Shown here: positions 38,051 to 48,744 of the stretch, piece by piece
Layout of the letters: each line of letters begins with the position of its first letter
Numbering within the stretch: the first letter of the stretch is position 1
NCBI GenBank assembly: GCA_019914995.1
Contig: CM034128.1
Span: 6,140,501-6,204,500, forward strand
DNA length: 64,000 bases
Direction: 5' to 3'
From: Acanthochlamys bracteata
Taxonomy: Eukaryota > Streptophyta > Magnoliopsida > Pandanales > Velloziaceae
The notes under the pieces: generated by a model
What the model was told of the DNA's origin: nothing
The model's input: only the letters and a program-made list of their open reading frames with translations
The model's database searches: none
Translations under genes and position numbers: made by a program

Positions 38051-39079
38051 TTAATCAAGTGACATCATTGACAACAAAAGTTCCTTACGTTCTTCTACTG
38101 GAAATTGCAGTAATGATCTTAACTCCGTAGGATTTCTCATAAGAAAAATATAACATTGTCGACGAAGGCGACCTTCAAACCCAAGTTCATTTAAGAGAAT
38201 AACGACCTCATCGCCTGACATTGGAGGGGTTTCCTTACCTGAGGCAAAGTTGGTAATAGCTTGAGCAACTTGTAGAATAGCATCAGTCATTTTGTCTGCG
38301 GCAGCACTCGAACTTGCCTTTGATTTGGATTTTCAAATCCTAGACGAAGTACCTGCCATAGTTTGTGAATGGAGATCAACAGATGCAGGTGATTGTCGTC
38401 TTTCAGTATCCGCACTTCTGACATGAAAATCCTCCAAATTAACGCGATTTTCAGAAACCAATTCATCTATTTCTTGAATTCTGTTTCCAGATTGCTCTCT
38501 GTTCAAAATATCTCTCATTTCAGCAAAATTCGCAACTTTATGTCCCGAAGCTCTATCGCCTCCATACAGGATACTTAATTTATCATAAGGAAGAGAAAAT
38601 GACTTGTTTCTCCATTCAGCAGCCTCAGGATTTTGCTACAATTGAAATAACAAAATCATATTATTAGAAGATGAGTTTAATAAAATAATATACAAGTTTA
38701 TACCTTTTCAAATGAAATAACTAAAGAAAAAAAATACCTTAATCAATTCTTCCCAGACAGTAGGCTTAGCATCAAACTTACCCGTAGTACGGTTCCAGGC
38801 AAATCCACTAAAACCACCTTTAAATAAGTCCCATACTGGAGCAAATTTTTTTTTCATATACTTAATACGACTTTGAAGCTTTTCTTTATCTAATGCTTTA
38901 TCTGGAAATAATTCTTTCATCTCCTTTAACACAATATCATATGCGTGTGTCGTGAAGGTTCCGTTAACCCGATTTCCCATATCATTTTGATGAAGTAAAG
39001 CATCAATAAGAGCATCATCCATAACCGAAGTCCATAAAAGATGAACTTGGCTACTAGCACTTGCCTTTCTCTTTGACAT
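38051..39079 (-). pseudogene. Harbinger ORF1, Myb/SANT-like protein, one nonsense codon
   Basis: Two exons (39079-38738 and 38635-38051; donor gtattt, acceptor attgtag) encode the Myb/SANT-like partner of PIF/Harbinger transposases. This partner binds the element's DNA and helps bring the transposase into the nucleus. Visible: LLWTSVMDDALIDALLHQ, FPDKALDKEKLQSRIKYMKK, FKGGFSGFAWN, VWEELIK, then NPEAAEWRNKSF and a helical C-terminus (ELGFEGRLRRQCYIFLMRNP). The start MSKRKAS at 39079 is preferred over MYGFKG at 39103. A TGA at 38333-38335 sits in frame after GTSSR; the frame continues behind it, so it is a recent nonsense change, probably CGA to TGA. Confidence 0.85.
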
Positions 39080-39236
39080 TTTGACGCCTTTAAATCCATA
39101 CAAAAAAACACATACAATAAAAAAGTTAATATCAAATAGTAAAAATACTAAACAACATCTAAATGTATGATATCACACGTACGAAACATAATGTCAATCA
39201 TAAACGACAGTTAATAATATAATTCATACATCATAG

Positions 39237-40639
39237 TTAATATTTTGTAAACATCATAGAAATAACAATATTAAAAGATACATATAATAAGACATTACTA
39301 TCTAGTGTATCCCTCCACATAACTTGCGCAATTTGATCCCTAATTGACTCTCCTCGCTGTGCGTCTTCACTGTGACCATCATCATCATAATGAGTGTTGG
39401 CTGCAGTTGGTTGGTTGGCAAGCTCCTCATCTACTTCTCTAATAAGGTCATCATCTAGATCTTCACTTATAATATAGTTATGTATAATACAACATGCTAG
39501 TATGATTTTTGTTTGGGTTTCAACACCAAAAAACGGTTCATCCGAACTTGATATAACTGGGAACCGTTTCTTGAGTATGCCAAACGCTCTTTCAATTGTA
39601 TTACGCAATGATGCATGTCGAAGGTTAAATAATTCCCGATAATTTTTTGGTGGATTTGATGAATACTCTTGTAAATGATACCTGACCCTCCTATAAGGTG
39701 TAATTAGTCCACTCGTTGTCATGAAACCAGCATCGACAAGATAGAATTTTTCTAAAATCAACATATCAAAAACATGTTACCAAACTATTAATGAACAACT
39801 TATTTATATTTATATTCATACGTGATTACCTTGTGGTATGTGTAGTGGAAAGCGTCTTCTTAATGCACTTTTTAAAATTCTAGAGTCTGATGCTGATCCT
39901 TCCCAACCAGCTAAAACATACGTGAACTTGAGATCAAAAGTACAAGCAGCAAGGACATTTTGTGCAGGATATTCTTTTCTACCACGATATCTAGGAGCAT
40001 CTCTTGAGGAAACCTTAACTCGAATATGTGTTCCATCAATTGCACCAACACAATCCTGGAATAGACACTTATTACTTAGTAAGTTATCTAATATAAAATT
40101 ATTATAAATATGAATTGGAATATTATATTCACCTTGAAATACGGGTAGTATCTATGACTATTATATATTTCTGCAGGCACTCGTGATCCATCAGGCTGTT
40201 GCACCAACTTTTCTTCTAATTCTATGATGGCCTTTAATACACTGTGAAAGTGACGACTAATAGTCTCTCCGGAACGCTAGAAAATACCTTGTGCTAAACG
40301 ATTTCTAAGCTTTTGTCCAACAATACACATAAAACTAATAACTTGTTCTTCTACACTAGTTCGCCGTGTAGGTCTAAGACCACCATATGTTACTAACATG
40401 TCACACAATTTTGTAAATGCCGATGGACTCATTCGACATATACTACGACATCTAGCTTCATTCGAAATGGAACTAAGTACTCCACGTCGAATTTTTTCTC
40501 TTTCTTCCTCAACAACACCACCAATTTCAATTCGCTTTCTCTTAAGTGGGTTTTGAAACATCACCCAATGGACAACAATAAAAACAAAAAATGCCACAGC
40601 ACAATGCAACATATAGAGTCGTCTCAAGTTATCATCCAT
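39237..40639 (-). pseudogene. Harbinger DDE transposase, one nonsense codon
   Basis: Three exons (40639-40133, 40055-39830, 39751-39237, GT-AG, phases agree) encode a HARBI1-like nuclease (DDE_Tnp_4). The catalytic residues are all present: Asp in GAIDGTHIRV, Asp in GSASDSRILKSAL and Glu in NTIERAFGILKKRFP. The HTH-like N-terminus (SPSAFTKLCDMLVTYGGL, then TSVEEQVISFMCIVGQKLRN) is typical. The only defect that I see is TAG at 40274-40276 after LAQGIF, probably from CAG. The start MDDNLRR at 40639 is a choice; ATG at 40681 is possible. The C-terminal end is taken at the first stop. Confidence 0.88.
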
Positions 40640-41175
40640 TATGTATATGAAGCCAAACTGCAAAAAAATTGAATTCAACAAGCTATTTTAATAAATAGTG
40701 GACAATAATAATATAATCAACAAGAGCATTCAATGTAAGAAACATCAACACTTATAAGCTCATCTTGACAACTGAAAATGAGGACAGCAGGGTTTGCAGA
40801 CAACATGCATAATTGAGTTTGTTTTGGAGGGTAGGAGAGTTTTGTACAATAAGGTCTAGAGAATCCTAACTAGTTCAAATAGTTCAAGAGCGACATATTC
40901 TAGCTAGTTCAAATAGTTCAGGAGCAATATATCCTACTACAAAAATGCTTAAACACTTGTCATCTGAGTGAACAACTTTTTCAAACAACAAAAAAAAAAA
41001 GGGAAGAAGGGGGGTTGTTTCCCTCAAAGAAGGGGAGAGGGAGGGGAGTTTCCTCTGGGAGGGTTGAAATGATCATTAAAAAAATTCTTAAAGTACTATA
41101 CAATATGCATCTGAACGAACAACTTTTTCAACAAAAAAACAGAAACCATGTCCCGGTAAAACAATTCTTCAGACA

Positions 41176-41440
41176 GCATACATTATCTTGGGGGGTGTCG
41201 GTGAGTTTCCTAACAGCAGAGGGAGGAGAGGGGGAGGTTCCTACAGCAGGGGTTCATTCATTCCTACATTATCTTTGGAGGGAAGGGAGGGGGAGAGTTT
41301 CCTACAGCAGGGGTTCATTCATTCCTACATTATCTTTGGAGGGAAGGGAGGGGGAGAGTTTCCTACAGCAGGGGTTCATTCATTCCTACATTATCTTTGG
41401 AGGGAAGGAAGGGGGAGAGTTTCCTACAGCAGGGGTTCAT
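41176..41440. repeat. 61-bp tandem repeat inside the Harbinger element
   Basis: The word ctacagcagg recurs at 41241, 41302, 41363 and 41424, exactly 61 bp apart, and a degenerate unit precedes it. Units consist of gttcattcattcctacattat, a G-rich stretch (ggagggaagggagggggagag) cut here at the natural border, and tttcctacagca. Because 61 is not a multiple of 3, each unit is read in a new frame; all three frames happen to be open. Confidence 0.9.
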
Positions 41441-42839
41441 TCAGACAGCATTTTCTATAGCAAGGTTCATTCAGGCTGTATAAAGAAACATGCCAAGAAC
41501 AAATTCTTCCTACAGCAGGGTATGCAGAATCCTAATGAACAACTTTTTTTAAAAAAAAACATGTCACAAAACAAGGAAATGTAAAAAGCAGTATAAAAAA
41601 ATAGCAAAAGACTACTTTATGCATGTGTAAAATAGTGTTTGCTAGGCATAAAGAATTATATTATTTATTATTATGTTCATTCTCTCAGGATTTGACTTCT
41701 TTGGAAGAACACGAATGCATACAACTACTACTTAAACAGCAGATAATTTTTTTTCAAAGTTTAAATGTTTAATAAGTTAGATATACTTCTTTGTACTTTG
41801 AAGTACAACTCTTCTACTTTTATTTGCATGCTCACAAGTTTCAGACATGTTCTTTTGAATGAATATACCAAAAATTATTCTGATTATATGATAACATAAA
41901 AGGTCTCCCTACCGAAGCAATAAATGAAAATTGATGCAATGAGATGAGCTGCTACTTATGAGTAGTAAGTAAGCTGCAATGCAGTTGCAGGGAGAATTTT
42001 ATGGACAATCCATCAAGCTACCTCATTGCTTTTCCCATACTCACTCATTATTATTCATTCAACCACATGAACTCATCATACCGTAATTGCATGCAGGTGA
42101 GTGATCTCATCCAAACAAATTCAAGAAAAAACTACAGAGAAGTAGCCAATCATTCAAGAAAAAATATAAAGCAGAGTCAATATTAAAGAAAATTCACAAA
42201 AATAACAGAAAAATTGCTCAAATCTGCAGAAGTAAACGAATCACAAAAATGACAGAAAAATACCAACAAATATAGACAAAAATGCTAACGGATGGAGAAT
42301 GGAGAGCCAATTTTATCAATTCAAAATCGAAAATGTGCGAATGACAAAATCTAAGCAAATCGCAGCAATGTAACATGTTTTTCAACTAAAATCCAAGAAC
42401 AAATCACTCAAAATAAATAAAGAAGTACCAAATGTAGTGCAGTCCGATCGGCAAAAAACTCTAGATTCGGAAGATCGAGCAAGTCCGCACGACGCCGTAG
42501 GAAGAAAAGACACACGAAGCCCGGAGAACGAAGGAGAGGAGCTAGACGCCGGAGCGAGAAGTCAGACGCGCCGGAAGGAACAATCACGTTGCTGCGTGTG
42601 GGAACGGATCAGAGGGAGGAAGTAACAAAGAGGGCAGAAATGAGAAAATCGGCTTACAAATCACGCTGTGCAATTTTTTTCCCTGTTCTCCCCCGTTCTC
42701 CTTCTCTCCTAAACAGTAACTATTAAACCAAACACACAATCAAGGAGAATTGATTCCCCTTCTCCCCCATCTTCTTTATCTATCCGTCAACCAAACACAG
42801 CGTTAGTTCCTAGCTTTGTCCGTCCTCCTCGGCTCCGTC

Positions 42840-43890
42840 CTAAAATAAAAAAACCAAGTCATCAGAATTTCGAACAAAACATTGACATAAATAAGATAAA
42901 GAAGATTGAACAGTTACAAATTTTTAAGTTGAAGAGGGATCTTTATAAGAATAAAATTCTGATGGATTTTGTGAAGCATCATTGAAGAGTGAAGAAAGAG
43001 TATGATGAGTTTATGGTTAGGATTAACGGATTGTCAGACTCGATACACCGACTCTCTGATAATTATCATGCTCGCGATGAGATCAACGATGAAGCTGTAG
43101 AGGGAGATGTCTACTAACGAGGTGGCTCGGCGTAGGTGAGCAGAGGTGAGACGGATGCTGCGAGCGGCAGCCAAAAATGAGAGAACTCAAGCACGAAGTG
43201 TGGTGGTTTTGTTAAATATAATGGACAATATAGAAATTCAACAATTCTAACAGACACAAAAATTCTATTACTCTTGATAACACCCCATATTGTGTGTTAA
43301 CTAATTATTTTCCATATAAGAGTAATAGAAAAATATTTTATTTTTTATTAATCTTATAAAACCGTTGCCAAATAAGAGCAATAGAAAGTAATTCATTCAC
43401 TTACTCTCCATTACTTTCCCTTACTCTCAATCCAAACTTATTATAGGAGTACTACTCTCAACTGGTAGATATAGAGAAATCTATTCACCATTAAACCTTT
43501 ATTAAATGTTATCTAGACGTATGAACTTACAACTTTGAAAGGCTATTGAAAGGCTAATGCATCACTCAATCCGAAATGTCAATTGGTGGAGCTTCACCAA
43601 GTTTGTAACGAATTGAACTTGCTTGAATAAGAAAGACGCAGTTTATTGAAGAAAGAATTGAACTTGCTTGAATAAGAAAGACAGTTTATTGAAGAAAGAT
43701 GTCGCGGTTATTAGCAAGAAGGATAAATGAAGTTATGTGAATCTAAACTGATATTCCACAAAGAGAAAGATTAAAAATAAAAATCAGTATGCAAGCAAGC
43801 CAAACAATTCAAGTAACAAAGAGGATTCAAGGAAGCAAGCAACATAACTAAGGAAGTGAACAATCCTATATTCTATATAGTTTTGGAGAA
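42840..43890. other. LEA intron side and DNA-transposon relic
   Basis: Right of the LEA acceptor. About 42,900-43,120 on the plus strand reads FKLKRDLYKNKILMDFVKHH and [20 protein letters not shown] with one stop between them, an unidentified coiled-coil-like coding relic. Bases 43,260-43,445 are an inverted relative of 29,501-29,700 and end 'ctcaatccaaactta'. No intact gene is seen. Confidence 0.4.
43611..43698. repeat. Short tandem duplication, 45 + 43 bp
   Basis: The segment 43611-43655 is repeated at 43656-43698 with a 2-base difference (gacgcagttt versus gacagttt). No coding meaning is evident. Confidence 0.9.
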
Positions 43891-43894
43891 AACA

Positions 43895-46395
43895 AAGTCG
43901 TTTATAAAAGAAAAAAATGGCGAACAATTCTTGATATAAACACAAATATTGTTCTAACTCTCAGACGTTGGCATACAAATTAGCATCTGCATTAAATTCA
44001 TATCGGAGTATTCAAAATATTTAAATTAATTGGAAAAAGAAAATTCATAATAGACTTGTTAAAGCACAAGATGAACACATTAATAACAGGAACAAGTAAA
44101 AGAAAACAGACAAAATTTATTTTTCTAGTACCTTTAAAAAATACAATAGCCTGAGTAACTTATTATATATATCAGGTAGCTCATGCTTCTTGAGATCCCG
44201 AAGAAGAGTAGGACTTCATTACATCCTTTCCAAAATGTTATCTTCTAATGTACCACCCTGGAACTACTTATGATTTCACAATGATCCTTCAGAAAGAGAA
44301 CAACACATTAAACATAATATCTTAAAAATAATAAATAGGATAACTGATCATAAATGCATATATACACCTACCAAAATATGAGAGTAATTATGAACATATT
44401 ACTTAAAAATCACTATAGATTGCATCACAACAGCATTACGTAAGCTCCTTGACAGAATATGTTAGATATCAATAGACATATTAAATCCTCTATAAGCTAA
44501 GATATGCAGTAATTGCAGCCTCTCATTTTGCCATGATCTTCCTAGATGATATTTCATAATAACCATTAGCATAGCATCTTCTTATCTCACAATTAAATTG
44601 ATGCTCTACGAAAACTAATGAGAAATAGCAAATTTAGTCATCAGTTTTAAAAGTAGAAAATAATAACAAGAATGTGATTTATAACCTCGCATAACTCCAA
44701 ACAGTATCAAACAGTAGAAAGAATGGTAAATTAAGCATCTGTATATTGTCTATGGGTTATAACTCTTTTGTCTTGTGCATTATCTCTCAGCTCTTTAGAC
44801 ATTACAATGAATCTTCCCTTTACACGAAATTCTTAAAATGGAGAACACTAGTCATTAATTAAAAAAATGATCTCACATTCACACATTAGTGTATGAAAGA
44901 ACAACATGTTCAGATATCTAATCTTGTTTATATAAAAAACATTCCCAATATCTAAGTTAATTGCAAAAAATGAGAATTCACAAATGTTTAAGAGCCCAAG
45001 TATGAGTTACAGGAATTCATGAACAAGACAACACATGTCATTACCTAAAAGCTTGCAAACGTACTGAATCAAAAAATAGATAAAAGAATATGCATAGTAA
45101 ATATCGTAGAAGAGACTCTACTTTATTATTGGAAGAAAGATTTCTTCCTTGTTTTAGCAAGCTTCATTACCACCTACCATTTGGAATTAATTTATTTGTT
45201 ACTTTTATAATACTTTAACCACTTCAAAATGGAAGGCTCTACAACAAGTTTAAGTTTTACAAGAACACAAGGGCAATTTCCTAGATATCAGATCCTGAGT
45301 ATCATGTGGAATATATATGCAACCGCAATATCAAATTATTGAAAGTACAAGAGAAAGAGAAGGAACATAAATAACTTAATCGGACTTCTGTTGAGTGCTA
45401 TAAAACGAAAATCATCCAAACCTCACAACAGCTCATTCAAAATAACTCCATATGACATCCACCTCTTTACATGATCTAACTACAGAAGAATACTAAAAAT
45501 AAAATCAATTTCAGCTTTCAATCAATCAATTTTGAAACACACAAAATACATATGAAGTTGAGAGAAATAAGTAGCTAAGAGAAACCCTCTAGTATTCTTA
45601 CCTCGCCATAGCATCTTCCCGTACGATTTCAAACTAAAACACTTATCTCACAAGCTGAGTTAGTGCTCTGTTCTCTATAAAGAACTAATCCTTTGCACCT
45701 AACAAATCAGCCCATCTAATAAATGACAAATATTGAAGCTCATAGTTCAAAATATTCCCTCAACTTGCGATAGATTCAATTCGAAGAATTGTAACTAAAA
45801 CTCAACAAAACCACCTGAATTTCTACCAACACTGAGTAGGAAGAACATCAGTGTGCACCAAACTAACAAATAATAAATTCCTTGATATTTTGGAGAGATT
45901 GATGTTTGGTATTCCATTCTAGAAAATCAGCTTTTCAACTTTTCAGTTCACGTTTTCTAATAAACTTTCTATAATTTTTTACAAAATTTATTTAAAAATT
46001 TAGAAAGTAGAAAAATTTTATATAGTAAGATTCTATTATTGCTTATTTTTATTATTTTTTTGAGGTAAAATATTAGGGCTCATTTTTCGAAATAGAAAAA
46101 AAATACTTTCTGTTTCACAAAAGTATTTTCCAAAATCGCCCCCCCCCACACACACACACAAAGTTGATTGAGCTTTTAAAATATTAATATGTAAAATGTT
46201 AAAATGTAAAAGTTAAAGCACTCTTTAGCATCAATGTCAAGTAATTTACAAAAGGACCACCAAGGAAGAATTAGATAGTCATCCTATTACAGAGATCACC
46301 TTTACAGACTTAAGCTTTTGCTTCTTCCTGAGGTAATTCTCCATCATATCCGTCTTTCCATTGGATTTTAAAGTTTGAGTACATGAAAGTGAGGA
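43895..46395. repeat. Diverged founder-like copy of the array segment
   Basis: Bases 43,900-44,640 match 50,940-51,700 in order (gaacaattcttgatataaac/gaacaattgtttatgtaaat, ttgttctaactctcagac, atatttaaattaatt, attatgaacatattactt). About 45,380-45,530 matches the array part with 'tccaaacctcacaac'. So an older copy of the same locus lies left of the array. Bases 45,900-46,170 are an AT-rich block plus a C9(CA)n run. No intact reading frame is seen. Confidence 0.65.
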
Positions 46396-46401
46396 TCATA
46401 T

Positions 46402-46677
46402 GCGTTCATATGCAACCACAAAGCTGAAACGATCAAAGTCCACAAATGAATACTAAAAAGAATAGTATCTTATCTAAACCTGAGCCAAATCTTAGAATCG
46501 TAGGAAAATCATCCACCCTCATAACAAGAGTGTGCTACCTCCATGCAACATCCTCAACGTACATTGATTGAACGATAGAGGAAGATTGCAAACAAAATTA
46601 GATTGAAATACCAATTTGTTGATCTTGAAATCCCACAACATATGAGTCAATATAGAATCCGTCTAGTCACTACAACA
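46402..46677. repeat. 280-bp segment duplicated at 48,256, copy 1
   Basis: About 85-90% identical by eye to 48,256-48,535, same orientation: tcatatgcaaccacaaa, cttatctaaacctgag, gtaggaaaatcatcca, gtacattgattgaacg, agaatccgtctagt. The spacer between the copies contains the hAT-like element at 46,795. It could be exon-bearing DNA of the same duplicated locus. Confidence 0.8.
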
Positions 46678-46794
46678 TCCAAGAAAAGCGAAGCCGAAGA
46701 GATTTCAGTTCTTCGATTCTTCCGTCGATGGAGGTATTTCTTGTAACGAATTTCTTTTTGTTCTTCATTGAACGAATCTGTATATGGTTTTGAG

Positions 46795-47654
46795 TAGAGG
46801 TGGTAATATATGACCCGACTCGAAAATTCAATCCGAAACCGACCTGTTTAATTAGGATTATGGTTGAAAATTTTGACCCGTATAAATATATGAGTTGGGT
46901 TAGAATTGAACAAATTTGGCCCAGTTATTAAATGGGTCGACCCGGATTAACTCGAAATTGACCCACCAATCCGAAATATCACTTTTTGAAGGAACAATTT
47001 TTTATTTTTTTTTACCGTATAATAAAATATTGCCAATAAAAATAATCGATAATAGTTATTTACAAACTATTAAATTATATTGTATTTATAATTAATTCTT
47101 TATTTTTATACTTTAGGAAAATAGTGTAAGATAAAAATTATAATATTATCGAAAGTATTACTATATAAGTATTTTTAATGACGAATTTAGATTTCGTATA
47201 AAAATTTTTATGAAAATTTTGTTAGATAGATATGTTTATCAAAATTTTTATCGAAATTATTAATATGTATTTATAATCATAAATTTCAGTTGTTATCATA
47301 TATTTTCAAAGAATAAAAATAATATTTTTTTTGAATATTTTAAGGACCGATGAAGACATTAAGGAATGCATATTTTGTCGAATATAATTATATCTCGTCA
47401 GTAAAAATATCGTGCACTTTCATTCGAACTGATCTTATAATTTCGCTGAAACTTAAAAATATAAAATTAATAATTAATCATTTTAATTATTAAATAGGTC
47501 GACCGGAATTTAACCCGGTTATTAGTAGGTTGGGTTAGGGTTGACAATTTTGACCCGTATAAATTCATGTGTTGGGTTAGAGTTGAACAAATTTGACCTG
47601 GTTATTAAATGGGTCGATCCGAAATCGACCCACCAACCCATATGGCCACCCCTA
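46795..47654. mobile_element. hAT-like non-autonomous element, copy 2 (860 bp)
   Basis: It is flanked by a perfect 8-bp duplication GTTTTGAG (46787-46794 and 47655-47662). The ends TAGAGGTGG and (reverse complement) TAGGGGTGG are inverted repeats. It is collinear with 30,089-30,949. Near each end lies the same directly repeated block of about 100 bp (around ttgacccgtataaat...attaaatgggtcga). Non-coding. Confidence 0.88.
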
Positions 47655-48255
47655 GTTTTGAGATCTAGAGTTTTTTCTTTACGAATTATTTTGGTTGATT
47701 TTAATATCTAGTATTGAGATCACTTAGCAATGGTTTGTTTCAAACTAGATCTTGTTGAATAATGGTAGCTAGATCTTGCTGATACTAGAGAATGTTCTCG
47801 AATTTAGTTAGATCTTCATCAAATTAGTTGAATAATTGTAGCTAATTTGTCCTCTTACTAATATTATTTGTATTTTTAAATTTCTTGGTGAAATTGCATG
47901 CAAGTCCGTCTTCAGTCCGAAGAGAGATCGAGTGTTTTTCTCCCATACCACTAGAGCATGTGTTTCAATTTGTCAAATTCACAACTAATATATAGGTTTT
48001 AGGACTTCAAAGTCTTATGTATAATTTTTTTTTCAAATACATACGATTAATTGAGACCAAAACTCTCCGACTACAATAAGAACAACAAGAAGAAAAGGGT
48101 TGTTCTTGTTTTTCTTTGTAGGCACATCCAGCATAGTTGATAGGTTTCGAGTGAGATATAACCTCTAAACACGTACGCAGCAGCTAGAAAAGAAGTACCT
48201 TAAAATGCAGAAGAAGAGTTTTTACTCAAGCAAAGTTTCTTAAAAGTGCTTATAC

Positions 48256-48535
48256 GCGCTCATATGCAACCACAAATTGAAATGATCAGAAGTTCACAAA
48301 TAAATAAAAATAAGAATAGTAACTTATCTAAACCTGAGGCAAATCCTAGAATTGTAGGAAAATCATCCAACCTCATAACAAGAGTGCGCTATCTCCACGC
48401 GACATCCTCACCGTACATTGATTGAACGGCAAAGGAAGACTGAAAACAAAATTATATTGAAATACCAACTCGTCTATCTTAAAATCCCACAACAACATAT
48501 GAGTCAATGTAGAATCCGTCTAGTTATGCAACATC
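48256..48535. repeat. 280-bp segment duplicated from 46,402, copy 2
   Basis: Direct-orientation partner of 46,402-46,677; see there for shared words. The period is about 1.85 kb, close to the array unit once the 0.87-kb hAT insertion is allowed for only in part, so it may be an old tandem duplication. Confidence 0.8.
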
Positions 48536-48744
48536 TCATCCTGCATCAGAAGGGAGTTGAAAAAAGCAATCAACAACTGTAACACCTACTCTCCTAAGTT
48601 AAGCTCTGTATATAATACCTCGCAAGGAGAAACTGTCTGCAAGAATGCTAGGACAGTTTGTTTCTTAGCAACTTCTTTATTTAACAGTCCCTAACATGAA
48701 GTAAACCGCCAATGAAAATTTAATGAGTTAAGGCTCTAATAGAG

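Larger units (their letters stand above)
37456..42802 (-). mobile_element. PIF/Harbinger transposon, complete ends, both genes
   Basis: It is 5,347 bp with terminal inverted repeats: the first 32 bases from each end agree at 23 positions (CACTGTATTTG and CGCTGTGTTTG). It is flanked by the family's 3-bp duplication TTA (37453-37455 and 42803-42805). It carries the two expected genes, both minus strand: the Myb/SANT-like partner (38,051-39,079) and the DDE transposase (39,237-40,639). A 2-kb region right of the transposase start probably holds promoter and leader, including a 61-bp tandem repeat. Each gene has one visible premature stop, so the copy is not autonomous now, but its ends are intact enough to be recognised. 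Confidence 0.92.
31266..42839 (-). pseudogene. Group-1 LEA (Em-like) gene split by two transposons
   Basis: Three short blocks on the minus strand form one exon: 42839-42803, 37452-37404 and 31394-31266. Block 1 starts after an acceptor (ttttag) with RSRGG. Block 2 reads IGHKEGETRR. Block 3 reads EGYREIGRKGGL, then MEESGGEHVAREGIDIYE and a stop at 31266-31268. This is the C-terminal half of Em proteins, small hydrophilic proteins of dry seeds, with the phase-1 intron expected before RSRGG. Block borders coincide exactly with the duplicated targets TTA and CTAGT of the two insertions. Two premature stops are present: TAG before MGAEGY, and TAG after GRKGGL. The 5' exon was not found to the right. 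About 31,000-31,265 looks like its 3' untranslated region. The gene is dead. Confidence 0.87.

Noticed and set aside
41015..41584. 189-residue plus-strand reading frame
   Set aside because: It is produced by the 61-bp repeat being open in every frame; the composition follows the repeat and no start context or family is visible. It lies in the upstream region of the Harbinger transposase on the other strand.
29501..43445. A single 14-kb DNA transposon carrying the LEA gene, suggested by inverted terminal repeats at both borders
   Set aside because: The ends are similar but not matching in length, and no direct target duplication flanks them (TAA on the left, TTA on the right are not direct copies). 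Two separate relics are simpler.
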